Assembly (NCBI GenBank): GCA_946811185.2
Contig: OX328105.1
Coordinates: 37,326,974-37,390,973 of the forward strand
Reading direction: 5' to 3'
Source: Hippopus hippopus
Lineage: Eukaryota > Mollusca > Bivalvia > Cardiida > Cardiidae
Length of the DNA: 64,000 nucleotides
Translations under genes and position numbers: made by a program
Notes under the pieces: model-generated
The model's database searches: none
The model's input: only the letters and a program-made list of their open reading frames with translations
What the model was told of the DNA's origin: nothing
Shown here: positions 1-11,749 of the stretch, piece by piece
Position numbering within the stretch: position 1 is the stretch's first letter
How the letters are laid out: each line of letters starts with the position of its first letter

Positions 1-818
1 TCATATCATTTTCCCATAAACTTTCTAGTTTAAACCTCACCCGGATCAAAGTACTCATCACAGAATCCATCATATGTATCTCTTGGTGATCTAAATCAGA
101 ACCATTGCTCACTACACTATCAATGAAATCAGATTCCTCAAGTTTTCCAGTACTTTGTTCAAGATTATCTTGAATTTGACATAGCTGGGTATCACTTTTG
201 TTATTTTTTTGCTTTACATCTATCTCGTTAATATCAATATCATCCCCACAACCATCAGTATCTTCACTGTCACTATAAGCTTCACTAATCATCCCAAGTC
301 CGTGCAAATTTTTGCCAACAGTCACTTCACCTGATATTCCCATTTGTTCATCTGACTTGCCTTTAACTTTAGTTTGTATTTTTGAGTCTGTCACTTTAAT
401 TTCGCCACAAAAATCATCAACTTTAAAAAGATACTGAACGCTAACAACTTGATCTTCGTTAGATTCTTCAGGTGGATCCTTAGTCATAGGCTTCGCTTTA
501 TGTAACACCCTATCAAAGCAAAAGGTCTTTTCTGTCCATGGTATTGGTGATCTTGTCTTCACCTCAGTACACAAGGTTGAACTATTTATATCTAAAGGCT
601 GTTTCAGGCACACTGTTTTCTCAAATATATCAACTGTGTTTTGAAACTCTGTCCAGGATGATAGAAGATATTTCAAATAACAAGTTAGATATTGCAGAAA
701 ATTGGTCTCTGGAGACGTCAAGAAGTCAATAAGAACCAGATGATCAAATACTGTGTAAGACATAAACTGTAAGAAATACCAGTGATTCTTTATCAGCGCT
801 GATTCTGTTACCTTTGAC
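1..818 (-). CDS. LINS1: LINS1 exon, C-terminal region (continues past left edge)
   Basis: The acceptor TATTTCAG ends at 819 and the frame is open for 818 bases to the window edge. The exon takes two bases from the previous exon (AG+G, Arg). It encodes HWYFLQFMSYTVFDHLV, then the Lines signature DFLTSPETNFLQYL, then about 120 acidic, low-complexity residues, then RVRFKLESLWEND. An alternative acceptor (TTCTTACAG, exon from 766) is rejected because it breaks the phase with the upstream exon. Confidence 0.9.
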
Positions 819-3800
819 CTGAAATAGTTGAAAAATTTACCCTTTATCCCTATGACACCAATTACCACTTATTTCATCTGGAAACAGTGTAGATTCAGAA
901 CAGACTGCACACAGTGTTATTTTGGATCTTTAATGTCTTTTAGGCGTGCCTGCATGCTGCGATCAATACTTTACAAAACAGATTTAGAATAAAAATACTT
1001 TACAAAACAGACAAAGAATAAAGAATAAAGATATTGGTAGACCTTAAAATTGACTGCTTATCAAAGTATTTGATTCGAAAATCTCTGTTAGCTCATTATC
1101 TGCTGAAACAAATTTGTAGCAGATGACATTTTGAAAAATCTTGTTCACAATATTTTGAGCTTTTGAGTCACATTTATGTTGTTGTCTGCATATATTTTTG
1201 ATTTGAACAGGTCTATTTTTTTTGTTGTTTCAGAAATTTTGAAACATTTAAGAGATTTTTCTTCTTTTGCTACCCAGAGACCTTTGTCAGGACAACTTTT
1301 AAGTAATCACCAACTTTACATTCAACATTAAAAATTGATATTATCAAACCTAAATGAAGACGCCCTATATGGCTGCACAGAGAAAGGTGAAATTTACCTT
1401 AAATGATCCGGGAAGTCAGCATTTCTTGATTCATGTTAAAGGGTAGTGCAAGATACAGATCGAAACCTATCCTATGTTATGCCTTCCTTAACTAGCTGGG
1501 TGTATAGCACAGTCACATGGAATTTCAGTTTCATGTCTCTGAAAGACTATTAGTAAGTTTTTGGTTAGCCAACCATAGCACTTCAAATTTCATTAATTAA
1601 CAAAACCCTGATGAAATTCATTTAGAATCAATTGGCATGTTCATGATGATTGAGAAAAACATCCCTGCCACCTTTTATATACTGAGCAATCTATGTCTCA
1701 CCTCTGTAATGACATGTTCATCAAAACCAGCAGCAACTCTATCCATTTATCATCCTGATCACAGAAAACCTCTGCTATCCAGGATAACAAAATGTTATCC
1801 TTAAATCCTAGAGTCTGTTTCACGACAACATCTAGCCTGTTTAATATCTCTGCTGCTACTGACATGTCTAAAACGAGAGAAGAGTACAAGCTAAATTATC
1901 ATGTATCAGAGAATAAATGAAATGCTTCCTAATCACAGTCTGAACATAAGAGCTTATATTGCATATCAAGTTACCTTCAGCAGAAAAATTTTGAAAAAAA
2001 TGTGGAAGAAGAACAATGCTCGTAACAAGTAATGTTCCTTTCATCACTATTTTCCACTTCAATTAAGTATTACTGTAAATCTAATGTCATGTAATTATCT
2101 ATGTTTTACATGGACGCAGTTTTGTATCAAGAATCAATGAGTATGATTGAAATTATAGACTGGAACGCACATGTCTATGAGGAAAGGTAGAGCAGCAGTT
2201 CGGATTGCTCCTGAAAGCATGTCAAACTGCAGTTATACTGTAGCATTTACGAAGAATCCCTATTTTCACATCCCTGAAGAGGGTGCCTTTTGAAAACACT
2301 GTATAAAAAGCAGAAAATGCTGGAAACCAGTATTTTCACTATGTAAATCCATGTAAAACTTGTGAACCCAGGGGAGCTGACGATTTGACCCCAGGGCTAT
2401 GATTTGAAGGAACTTGGTAGAAGTACATTAGATGAAGCTACATGCCAAATTTGGTAGCTCTAGTCCTATTTTCCAAGATTTTCAATATTTCTCAGTTTTG
2501 TTGCCATGGCAATCAGATTTTTTGAAGGAATCAAATTGTTTTCAGAAATTCTGAAGAGGTCCATGGCAGAATAATTTCTGTGAAGTTTGGTCAAAATTGG
2601 ATGCGTAGTTTAAGCGAAGATGATTGAAATAAAAGTTAAGGCATGCACACAGGCACACACGGATGCATGCGCAACAGACACAGGGCCATGACATAAGCTT
2701 GCTGGCCTTATGCAAGTGGAGCTAAAAAGCATACATCTAAATTTCTTTTCTTAAAACAAGTTTTCTTTGTTTCAGTTCTTTTTATTAAATTTAAAACCTG
2801 GCTCAAAGGATGAGCTTATAAACCTAATAACTTTGATCAATAAGTATATATGCACAAATATGTCTCAAGAACAAATAAAAAATGTTTACAAATATGTTCT
2901 TGCTGTACCTTGTGAACACTTCAATGCCAGTGATGAAATGATGAAAAACGACCATTCTCTCAGATGAACCATATCCATAGTATGTCCATTAGGGTCAGCA
3001 CAATTATTTTGTCCAGTGAATACAGAAATATAAGTTTTACAAACAATCTTCTCCAAATCCATGCTGTTAAGAACCTTGATTAACAGATCATTCAACTGTA
3101 ATATTTCTGGGTACAAATCACCAATCCTTCCCCAATGATCACATCTAAATAAAATGCACAAAAATCTTACTAGTCTTCTGCCAATATATTCAGGTACTTC
3201 CTTGTTGAATAAAATGTCAATTAAAGTACTTTTAAAATCATATAAAATTGTCTGTATGAATCTCAATGCATCAGTACACTTACAGAGTTTGATCAGTTTG
3301 GTATATTTGTAATAGATTTTTAACAAACAATACAAGGAACTAGTTTTCCAAACAAACACAACTTTATAGTCCTTCTCCTTAAAAAATCCTAGAGAATATC
3401 TACTTAATGGTTTTGAAAGATGCTCAGCATAGAACTGACAATGCTTGCAATGTCTTGATAAAAGTTCAGAACATATCTCTAGGCACACTGTGTGATGCTG
3501 TACTCGGCTCCAGTCTTGTAAAATGTCTTGAATTACAGATAGATCCTGAAAATATACAATGTAGATAACAATGTAGATGAAAACCTTCCCATGATGCCCA
3601 ACTCCATAGCCTTATAGTTTCTACTCTTTCCTTACTTATGATGACACCAGAAGCTTTTGTGTTGACAGTGTAAATCAAGATAAGACTGCACAGAATGTGC
3701 AGTCTGATCTCTGATCTACACTGTCACGTACATGTACTTTATTTTAGTTAAAGGCCAAACTGTCTTTTCATCTTGCAGTGGACCTATATTTATAGCCAAT

Positions 3801-6800
3801 GAAAAATTGTAAATCATTTATTTTGTAGTAAAGACTTAAATGATATATATACTGAATAGTTTTTAAAATGATCATAAGATTTCACAATGCAAAGGATGTC
3901 AACCTTTGAAAATGTGGGAAATAGAGTAAATGCTGGAAACTAGCATTTTCTCCTTTTCCAATGTTGTTTTCTACCCTTTTGCAGATGATCCTGCCATTTG
4001 AGCCAACTATAGATGGTTGTTTGCAAATGCCTTAATATAGACAAGTCTCACATTCTGTAGTCTGGTGAAGAGTTACCTCTAAAATGCACTATGAATTTAC
4101 CGGACATTTAAGTCCATAAACAAGACTCTAACACTGCAATATGGAAGCTTTTTTGACAAAGATAGTTCACAAAATATCAGGTAAGGTAGATTCTACAAAA
4201 AACTCCAGTCAACCCTTTACCACAGACCCACAGAGGACAGTTTCTGAATACATAGTGGAAAAAGGAGAAAAAGCTTCTTTTTTCCCAGTTTTCTACCATT
4301 TTAAAGGTAGAAATCACCCTTTAAGCCAAATTTAGTTTGTAGTCTGCAAATGCTTTCTGTTTGGCCGAATCGAAATTTTTTTCGTTAGGTTAAGAGTTAC
4401 TACAAGAAATAAGAACTGCTGCTGTTAACTTTCCATACAGAGATTTTTATAGCAGTTTGCATGAGGACTGCATGACTCTGCACCTTATATAACCTACCTG
4501 TCTTAATTCAGTTTCATGTATATTTCTTAACTCCTTTTCATTCCACTTTTAGGAATAGTGACCCTGACTTTGACATTCAAACACGAAGGATCAACATTAT
4601 TGTCATTTATCATGATGTGAGACTTTGTTGAAGGCCACCTTTATAGTTTTGAAATGACCCCAGGTTCTGGATTTTGCTGGACAGATCAAAAGATGGACGG
4701 GAAAACCAGTTGGGGACATTACATACTCCTACTTCCTAGCATCATTTTGGAAATGGAGTTGAAACAACAAAGTCATCATTGCCCTGTATTTGCTACACTG
4801 CCTTACAGATCAATGAGCACTTAACTTGCATAGACAGAGACTTTGAGCCTATGAGGTCTGTACTGCAATAAAATTTCATAGAGAAAGTAAGCCTATTCCT
4901 TTAAAATTATTTTTCACATGCTAAGATAATGCCACTGAATACAAGGTTTAACCAAGTGTCATTCATTTCAAATATCAATGAAATGTGACAGAGTATTCTG
5001 ACAAAAAGATTTCCAAAAAATTAGTAGCAGAAAAACATTTTTTCTATGGCATGAATGGTAAAGTTTTGAGTGGAGCTACAATAGCAATAGACTGTCCCAG
5101 TAATTGCCCCTTTTTCTACATTGATTTCTTTAAAAGTCAAAGAGACATCCCCATTCCTGTAACTAACATTTTCATCATTAGTTCTGGTTAAAGGTATAAA
5201 TGAAAATAACCTGCATGGCAGTGACGTCATTAGACCGCTAAACCCAATACTTTCAAAAAAATAAAGTCTGAAAGACAATCTTTTTCAATTTATGCAGGCC
5301 TCCTCTGAAGTCATTGTGGCAAAAGTTAAAATTGCAAACAATGAGCAGTGTGTCTGCCATATCACACACATGTATTCATTAACCTCAATAAATTTTGACC
5401 ATTCCATTTCACAAGGACGTTTTTGTCTTTCAAGTCATCTGGTGCAAATTTGTGTCAGAATACACTGTGCTAACTTACCTGTAACTTGTACGTTTTCAAA
5501 ATAGCTGCAAATGCTCGCTGACATGCATAGACTACATATCTATCTTCACATTTTAAGTCTGTAGCCTACAAACAAATAAACAAAGACATGTTTTGTCACT
5601 GATTTAACCCAGCTAGCAAAGTGAAGAAAAAAACACATCCAAATGAGAGATCTTGATAAGTGTGGGTAATCCTTTTCTACAACTGTTAATTGTTTACCAC
5701 AAATCTATGCAATGCCAACTCATATAAATTCTTTTTGTCAACAGGTTTTGGTGAAGAATACAAACACCTTTAATGTCACACACCCATACTGCTCCCTCTC
5801 TCTGAACAGTGTTTCCAACTTTTCCAGTATTTCTCCCTTTTCCAACAATGTTTTCTATCCTATCAAAGAAAAATTGCACTATTTGAGCCACATTGAAATT
5901 TTCGTCAGCAAATGCTATCAATTTGGACAAGGCTAAAATTTTGTCATCTGGTAAAAGGTTAAATCATTGCTACGACACATTCTAGACTCTTCCAAACTGA
6001 AAGCTTCTACACACAACAAATAAGGAAGTGATATAAATGAACTTCAGTTCCTTGACAGGGTAGAAAATATTGTGGGAAAAGGAGAAAATGCTGGTTACCA
6101 GCATTTTCTCCTTTCCCACAATGTTTCAAAAGCTTTCTCCTTTGGGGTCAATAAAATTCTGGACTGTGTGGTACAGAGTAAAGTAAAATTCAGTCTCCAG
6201 CCAAGATTCATTGAAGAGGAAAAAAAGTCACTAGCTTACGAAGTGATACAATTTAGTGCCTGGTTCTCTGTGTGCATTAACCCTTTACCACACAATTTCG
6301 ACTTTTAATGACCCTGATAAAGAACCCTTTTGAAATTTTAGAAAACATTGTGGGAAAAGGAGAAAATGCTGGTAACCAGCATTTTCTCCTTTTCCCACAA
6401 TGTTTTCTAGTCTTCCTAAAACAAATTTCAATTTTTCAGATCACACTTATTTTGTCATCCGCAAATGCTTTCAATTTGGACAGGTCTAAAATGTTGTCAT
6501 TTGGTAAAGGTTAAAGCAGCAGGGATTAAACAAGACTTCCAAAATAAAAGTGTAACACCTAATCACTGAGCCATAAAAGACTTGATGGTTAATAATTCAA
6601 TAATGGTCAATGAAACTGGTATAGCTTGAGTGTTCTATTGAATCTCAGATAAGCTAATACTATACCATAGTTAATAAGATCTGCTCAACTTCAACACTAG
6701 GAATTCTGTATCCCTGCTCAGCTCCCTTCCTTATCGTTGAATAATGCAGCATTTTTTTCTCTGAAAAGGTACTCCAGTCAGTAGACATCTTTCAGTCAAA

Positions 6801-9136
6801 TCTCTGAAATCAATCAAGCAATCAATTAAATAGAAAATCAGGTACATTTAGAAACATTGTCATCTAGCCAACATGCATTTTCAACAGTATTACATATTTG
6901 GAATATCATACTATAATCTCCATGCACTTAATTTCCCACTATCTATAACATCATTAATCCAGTGAACATCTCAGACATTGGTTGCCAGCATTTTCTCCTT
7001 TTTCCACAATATTTTCTAAAAGGGTACCTTCTCAAAGCAGCTAAAATAAAATTTGGGATTGTTTGGTAAAGAGTTAAAACTATTTCTAAACCAAACACAA
7101 TCTTACTTTTCCATCTCATGTATGGATCTTGATTGTGGAATTGCCCATTTTCTAGTGAACCCTTGACTTGCAACAATATGTCTAGTACTGGTGAAACACA
7201 GGGCAGACATGAATATGACATAGCTGAAATTATGTTGAAAGTGGCATAAAACACCCTTCAATTAATCAATCAATCAATGAATCACAATCAATCAATCAAT
7301 CCATCAATGAAAATATGACCTCCTGAGTCAACACTAGGGTTCTCTACCAATTCTGTACCTGACTTGATAAATGGATAACCTACATGTATGACTTGACAGA
7401 TATGCTGTCAGTCAAGTTAGATGTATAGTTATGAAATCAGCCAAGTTGCGACAACTGTTGTATTATGTCGGCCGATAAATTCCCCGGATTGGATCAAATC
7501 AAAATGGAATAGACTTTATAAGTGGGTTGGATCTTAAAAACCTTTTGTATTTATAGAGACTCATGTTATTTGATCAAAATTGACATTTTGGTATAATCTT
7601 TATGCTTTAGAATCTACATTCGAGGTCTATGGCCCCTAACTCTCATATCAAAAGACTGAATAGCCTTTACGAAAACGCCCATGTTACATGATATTTACCG
7701 ATGGTTAGTGAGTCTACAGCCCCTAACTCTCATATTAAAAGACAGAGAGATCTGCCTAATAGCTTTTACGAAAACACCAATGTTACATGATATTTAATGA
7801 TGAAATAGCGGCCGTTATCCTTAACAGAGGTAAATCTAACAGAAATGTTTAGTCCATCATTTTTTTTTTCTTTTTTTAAATTCAAACAATTTTACTAAGC
7901 AAAACAATGAGGAAAAAGAGGCAGTTGGTTTCTATTCATTAGTTTTCTTCATAATAAAGCACAACAAATGTTTCAATATTCATATTTTTGTGATGCATTC
8001 AAATACTAAAACATACCGGTACCCAAAACATAAGTCAAAATTTACCCACTGGCCAGAAAATAGGTCAAATGCGAATTCAAAACACTCAAAATAAAAAAAT
8101 ATCTGGTACCCATTCTGATTTTAGATAGGATGGTCCTCACTGGTACCATGGTACTTAATTTCGCCAAAAATTTGCGACAGGAGAGAGAACTCGCATGTAT
8201 TATTTTCTAATACCGTGATAAACTTTTGCATGTACAGTTACCACAAATGTTGCTATCAAAGCTTGAGTTATGTTTTTCAGACAAAAATATCTAGGTCAAG
8301 CTACCATGTTGACTACACTGTGCTCCGAAGGGAGTCCGCTTTGGTACCCCTTTAACTGTTGTAATTTGGAAAATCGTGAAAATTATAACTTTTACTATTA
8401 GAAAATAATCTAAGTACCATAGTTTTTGTTTCCGGCAATGACTATGATGCCCAACTGACTACCGGTACCTTCACTTGTCAAACATGAATTATCGGTTTTA
8501 TGAAGAATAGGGGGTAATTATTCTCAAAACATGAAGGAAAACTGTGCTTTATTATTTCAGTTTGTGAATATTGAAAGTTACTTATTATTAATGAAGAAAT
8601 ATGTATTATTTTTAACCGATGCGATGCAAAAACACTTCTGCTTTCTATTTGATAGAGTGAACAGTGGCTAGGTGTCGCTACATAAGCCAATGAGGTATTT
8701 TTCGGATTACCGTGGTATCATAGATGACGAGGTACCAGCGAGGACGACTATACAGACTATTATTTTTACCTTTTAGAGGATACTTTAACTTCAAAATTAC
8801 TGTATATGTTTTTTTATAATTAAGAAGCATGTTTTCAACCCTTTCCATATGTTAACTTAAAACAAAATTTTGAAACATCGTTTTCAGTATTTTTTAATCA
8901 GGCCTTATAAAAAGAAATTGAGTATTTTGGTCGAATTTTCTTGGGGACGAAGTATCTCCCATCTTTCTTAGTTTCTGACTCAAAGTTAATTTACCTACCC
9001 CAAACAACCAATGTGGCTAAAAAAATCCTTGAACGAGCGCAGACGATCACTAGCAAATTCATAGGCAGGTCCTCTGGTCGGTGATTTTTGTCTTGGATTT
9101 CTTTTTTCAGAGGTGGCATAGTATCCATCATTGCTT
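1..9136 (-). CDS. LINS1: Lines homologue LINS1, gene span, 3' end cut by window edge
   Basis: Six minus-strand exons (9136-8999, 6760-6666, 5565-5479, 3545-2909, 1867-1702, 818-1) join with matching phases into one open frame. The product looks like Lines homologue 1, a Lines N-terminal domain followed by a Lines C-terminal domain. The recognisable stretches are WIAEVFCDQDD in exon 5 and FDHLVLIDFLTSPETNF in exon 6, which resemble the human WLSRVFIEQDD and LLDFLISSETCF regions as I recall them. An acidic serine-rich linker (SDSEDTD) precedes RVRFKLESLWEND, the start of the C-terminal domain, and the frame then runs off the left edge. Drosophila lines acts in Wingless-related patterning and human LINS1 variants cause intellectual disability; the molecular role is unclear. 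The last four exons are secure. The first two rest on phase and splice sites, and the true start codon may lie further upstream. Confidence 0.85.
1702..1867 (-). CDS. LINS1: LINS1 internal exon
   Basis: The acceptor is CTCGTTTTAG and the donor is CAGAG|GTGAGA. The exon begins with two bases that complete an Asp codon from the upstream exon and ends with two bases (AG) carried into the next. It encodes MSVAAEILNRLD and then WIAEVFCDQDDKWIELL, which aligns by eye with the WLSRVFIEQDD segment of vertebrate LINS1. Confidence 0.88.
2380..2728 (+). mobile_element. Helitron-like non-autonomous element, 3' part (family H)
   Basis: It contains TTGTTGCCATGGCAATCAGA and ends with ACAGGGCCATGACATAAGC, TTGCTGGCCTTATGCAAGTG and GAGCTAAAAA, a short stem-loop before the end. 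It shares its plan with 21703-22290 and, reversed, 38272-39373. It lies within a LINS1 intron. Confidence 0.6.
2909..3545 (-). CDS. LINS1: LINS1 large internal exon, N-terminal domain
   Basis: This 637-nt exon has acceptor TATTTTCAG and donor CACAAG|GTACAG. It is open throughout (212 codons plus one base) and alpha-helical in character, with many Leu, Ile and Cys. It encodes most of the Lines N-terminal region, including YIGRRLVRFLCILF and VFTGQNN followed by HLREWSFFIISSLALK; the latter resembles the human SFFGGDE...VILRAASLVIMKSLE region. It is the longest single open frame in the window and belongs to the real gene. Confidence 0.88.
3663..3722. mobile_element. MITE-2-type hairpin fragment
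   Basis: CAGTGTAAATCAAGATAAG and a complementary arm ending TGATCTACACTG, around GAATGTGCAG. Only the hairpin is recognisable. Confidence 0.55.
5479..5565 (-). CDS. LINS1: LINS1 internal exon (87 nt)
   Basis: The acceptor is TTTGTTTGTAG and the donor is TTACAG|GTAAGT. The exon is 29 codons in phase 0 at both ends and encodes DLKCEDRYVVYACQRAF followed by AAILKTYKLQ. It fits between the exons at 6666 and 2909 without changing frame and resembles the human LICMFQNSDKLL...LALLLYFQL stretch. It is short, but both splice sites are strong. Confidence 0.82.
5806..5963. mobile_element. MITE-1 fragment (right half)
   Basis: It keeps TCTCCCTTTTCCAACAATG and the end CATCTGGTAAAAGGTTAA; the left half is missing or too diverged to see. 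Confidence 0.55.
6053..6195. mobile_element. MITE-1 fragment with intact central palindrome
   Basis: TTGTGGGAAAAGGAGAAAAT and its complement are intact at about 6070-6125, then TCCTTTGGGGTCAATAAAA towards a degraded end. The orientation is opposite to the 6277 copy. Confidence 0.55.
6277..6514. mobile_element. MITE-1 copy, full length, TTAA-flanked
   Basis: It begins TTAACCCTTTACCACACAA and ends TTTGGTAAAGGTTAA, giving short terminal inverted repeats within TTAA. The centre is a long palindrome (TGGGAAAAGGAGAAAATGCT / its complement). Length is 238 bp. The CCCTTTACC ends and TTAA target are piggyBac-like. Confidence 0.8.
6666..6760 (-). CDS. LINS1: Probable LINS1 exon (95 nt)
   Basis: The acceptor ACCTTTTCAG ends at 6761 and the donor is CTATG|GTATAG. 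It takes one base from upstream and ends in phase 0, matching the exon at 5479-5565. It encodes KKMLHYSTIRKGAEQGYRIP and then SVEVEQILLTM. An in-frame ATG at 6788 with a stop just before it could instead make this the first coding exon, starting MSTDWSTF. Both readings keep the downstream frame. Confidence 0.6.
6963..7076. mobile_element. MITE-1 fragment
   Basis: GCATTTTCTCCTTTTTCCAC through to TTTGGTAAAGAGTTAA; only one half is present. It is followed by a SINE tail. Confidence 0.55.
7195..7312 (+). mobile_element. SINE tail fragment
   Basis: ATGACATAGCTGAAATTATG, GGCATAAAACACCCTTC and an extended (AATC)n run to about 7310, matching the tail of the 9487 SINE. Confidence 0.55.
8999..9136 (-). 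CDS. LINS1: Probable upstream LINS1 exon
   Basis: A strong polypyrimidine acceptor (TTTTTCCTTTGCCCGCAG) opens this exon at 9136 and the donor is TTTGGG|GTAGGT. In the frame beginning MMDTMPPLKKE it stays open and leaves one base that completes a Glu codon with the exon at 6760. The segment NLLVIVCARSRIFLATLVV could match the hydrophobic helix LLQLTVIKVMTTRIL of vertebrate LINS1. A second frame (EKRNPRQKSPTRGPAYEF) is also open but does not splice in phase. The coding assignment is therefore likely, not certain. Confidence 0.45.
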
Positions 9137-9486
9137 CTGCGGGCAAAGGAAAAACCAATTCTCACTTATGACCGGATTTCTTCGAATTTCACCGAACTTC
9201 ACCGCAAACAGACCGAATTTCACCTAAAAATGACCATATACCATATAACAAAGACCTGCATTCCACTGTGTGGACATTTTTGGTGCCTTTCAGGACTGCA
9301 TTTATCGCAGTAGTCTAGACCCAAGTTCAATGGTGTGCACTTTATTTGGGATCTTTCTAACCTTACTGAAGTAGGTTAAACCTGCATGCAATGGTGGGCA
9401 CATTATTTTGGGAGTTTTATGTCTTTGCCACAGTAACTTAGACCGGCATTCTATGGTGTGCACATACTTTAGGGCGTTTTCTCTTC

Positions 9487-9719
9487 GTAGTGCCTGGGTC
9501 CTGCGTGGTAAAGTATAGGACTCGTAACCTGGAGCCCCCGTGTTCAAACCTCACTGGATCCACTGGGTCTTTCGTGGGAGTTTCCTTGGGCAAGACACTT
9601 CAGAGCCCTAGCCTAATACTCTTGAAACCTAAAAAAACATGAATATGTGAGCTGTCGCCGTGATATGACTGAAATGATGTTGGAAGTGGCGTAAACACCA
9701 TTCAATCAATCAATCAATC
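9487..9719 (+). mobile_element. tRNA-derived SINE inside the satellite
   Basis: The head GGTCCTGCGTGGTAAAGTAT and GTGTTCAAACCTC resemble pol III A and B boxes. The body has CTTGGGCAAGACACTTCAGA and GCCGTGATATGACTGAAATG. The 3' tail is (CAAT)n. The same body occurs on the opposite strand at 61437-61656. Confidence 0.75.
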
Positions 9720-9727
9720 TACTCAAT

Positions 9728-10010
9728 GTTGCCGAGCCACATTAGCTCAGTCTTTCGAACCCCGCCTCAGCCACTTTCTTTTCGAGGACTGATGATAGCC
9801 ATTGCGACAGGATTTATTTCTCTCTTACTGCTGACTATTTCTTCGACGATAATTATATGGGAAAGCAGCCTGTGGCTTGAATAGAATATTGTGCAGAATA
9901 CTGGTAAAAGAAATTCCTGGAAAGCATGGATAGGTGCACTGGCCGCCGCGATATAACTGAAATAATGTTGAAAACGGCGTTAAACGAGATACAATCAAAC
10001 AATCCCCTTA
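9728..10010 (+). mobile_element. Second, diverged SINE copy
   Basis: GCCACATTAGCTCAGTC (A-box-like) and TTCGAACCCC at the head; GCCGCGATATAACTGAAATA and CGGCGTTAAACGAGATACAATC at the tail. With the previous entry it forms a SINE pair splitting the satellite. Confidence 0.55.
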
Positions 10011-11749
10011 GTGCCTTAACCAAGGACCTGCACATTATTTAGAGTTTTTTCAGTCTCTACTGACTTGACAAGTGACCTGAATTGTATGGTGTGCATATTA
10101 TTAATGGAGTTTTCTCTCCTTCCTATCAAACCAGGGATCTGCATTATAGGGTGTGCACATTATTCAGAGCGTTCTCTGTCTCTACTGACTTGACTAGTGA
10201 CTTGCATTATATGGTGTGCACATCATTTAGAGCATTTTCTGTCTCTAATGCAGATGCAAGCGACCTGCATTATATGGTGTGAACATAATTAAAGGGCATC
10301 TCTCCTTAGTAGAGCTACCAGGTACCTGCATTATATGATGTGCACATAATTAATGGACATTTTTTTTTTTTTTCCTTAGTTCCACAACCAGGGACCTGCA
10401 TCACATGGTGTGCAGAGTTGTTTAAATAGCGTTTTCTATCTCTAATGCACTCACAAGCGATCTGCATTATATAGTGTGCACATACATGTAATTATCTAGA
10501 GACATTTTCTCTTCTTAGTGCCGCAAACAAGGGCCTGCATTATAATGGTGTTTTCAGTTGTGTGGCGTTTTCTGTGCCAAATGCAGTCACAAGCGACCTG
10601 CATTACATGGTGTGCACATAAGGGTATTTTTTTTTAAGTGACGCAACCACGGACCTGCATTATATGGTGTGCACATTTTTTTTTGCGTTTTCTATCCCTA
10701 TTGTTGTTACAAGTGACCTACATTATATGGTGTTTAGTGCAGCAACCCGGTCTCCGCATTATAATAATATAGTGTGCACATAATTAGGGACAATTTTTCT
10801 TCTTAGTGACGCAACCAGGGATCTGCATTATATGGTATGCTCAGTTGCTTGGCGTTATAGATCCTAAAGCAATTACTAACGACCTGTATTATATGGTGTG
10901 CACATAATTTAGGGCATTTTCTCTTATTAGAGCAGCAATCAGGGACCTGCATTGTGTGCACAATTGTTTGGCGTTTCCTGTCTCTAATGCAGTAAAAATC
11001 GATCTGCATTAAATGGTGTGCACGCGCATAATTTAGGGCGTTTATCTTTCTAGTGCCGTAACCTGGTATCTGCATTATATATGGTGAGCACATGAATTAG
11101 ATCGCTTTCTGCACCTCTTGATGTAACCAGTGACCTACATTCTTGGGTATGCACATTTATAAGGGCTTTTAATTCCATAACGTTCGATACCCGGAACCTG
11201 CATTATATGGTGTGCACATTATTTAGTGTGTTTTCTCTTCCTACTGCCGTAACCGGGACCTGCATTGTGTGGTATGCACATTATTTTTGGCTTTTTCTGT
11301 TCCTTCTTCATTTTCATTCAAGGGACCTGCATAGTATGGTGTGCACATTATTTTTTAGGCGTTTCCTGGCCCTACTATTCTTAAAATGGACCTGCATTCT
11401 ATGGTGTGCAGAGTAGTTGGCGTGTTCTTCCCCTTCTGCAATTACAAAGGATCTGCATTCTATGGCGTGTACTTTATTAGGGATACTTCTGACCCTATTG
11501 AAGTAGCTTTGACCTGCTTTCTATGGTGTGCACATTATATTAGGTGTTAAGTGTCTTGTTCACAGTAACCTAGATCTGCATTATATTGCGTGCACATTAT
11601 TTTGGATGTTTTCTTTCCCTACGTACTTTTGTAACCCAGACCTGCATTCTTCTGTGTGTACATTATCTCGGGTGTTTTCCGCACCTACTTTCGGCATCCA
11701 ATGGTGTATACACAAACTTTTCACACAATATCAAAGTGTGAAGCAATTA

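Larger units (their letters stand above)
9240..11745. repeat. Satellite array, ~62-70-bp unit (GACCTGCATTATATGGTGTGC)
   Basis: About 26 units carry the core CCTGCATTATATGGTGTGCA, then ACATTATTTAGGGCGTTTTC and a variable spacer containing GTGC-GCAACCAGG. Spacing between cores is mostly 62-70 bases. Two or three units lie at 9290-9470 and the main block at 10027-11745; the gap is filled by SINE sequence. Units are diverged from one another. No gene is seen here, and open frames are by-products of the repeat. Confidence 0.9.

Noticed and set aside
2767..2967. Open frame of 66 codons on the plus strand
   Set aside because: It overlaps the LINS1 exon on the opposite strand, which has homology and splice sites.
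5021..5278. 85-codon minus-strand frame in the LINS1 intron
   Set aside because: No splice sites in phase with LINS1 and no family resemblance.
10803..11093. 96-codon minus-strand protein
   Set aside because: It is a periodic translation of the 65-bp satellite and its sequence repeats with the unit.
9240..11745. CRISPR-like array
   Set aside because: Repeats are contiguous and diverged, with no unique spacers, in a eukaryotic genome.
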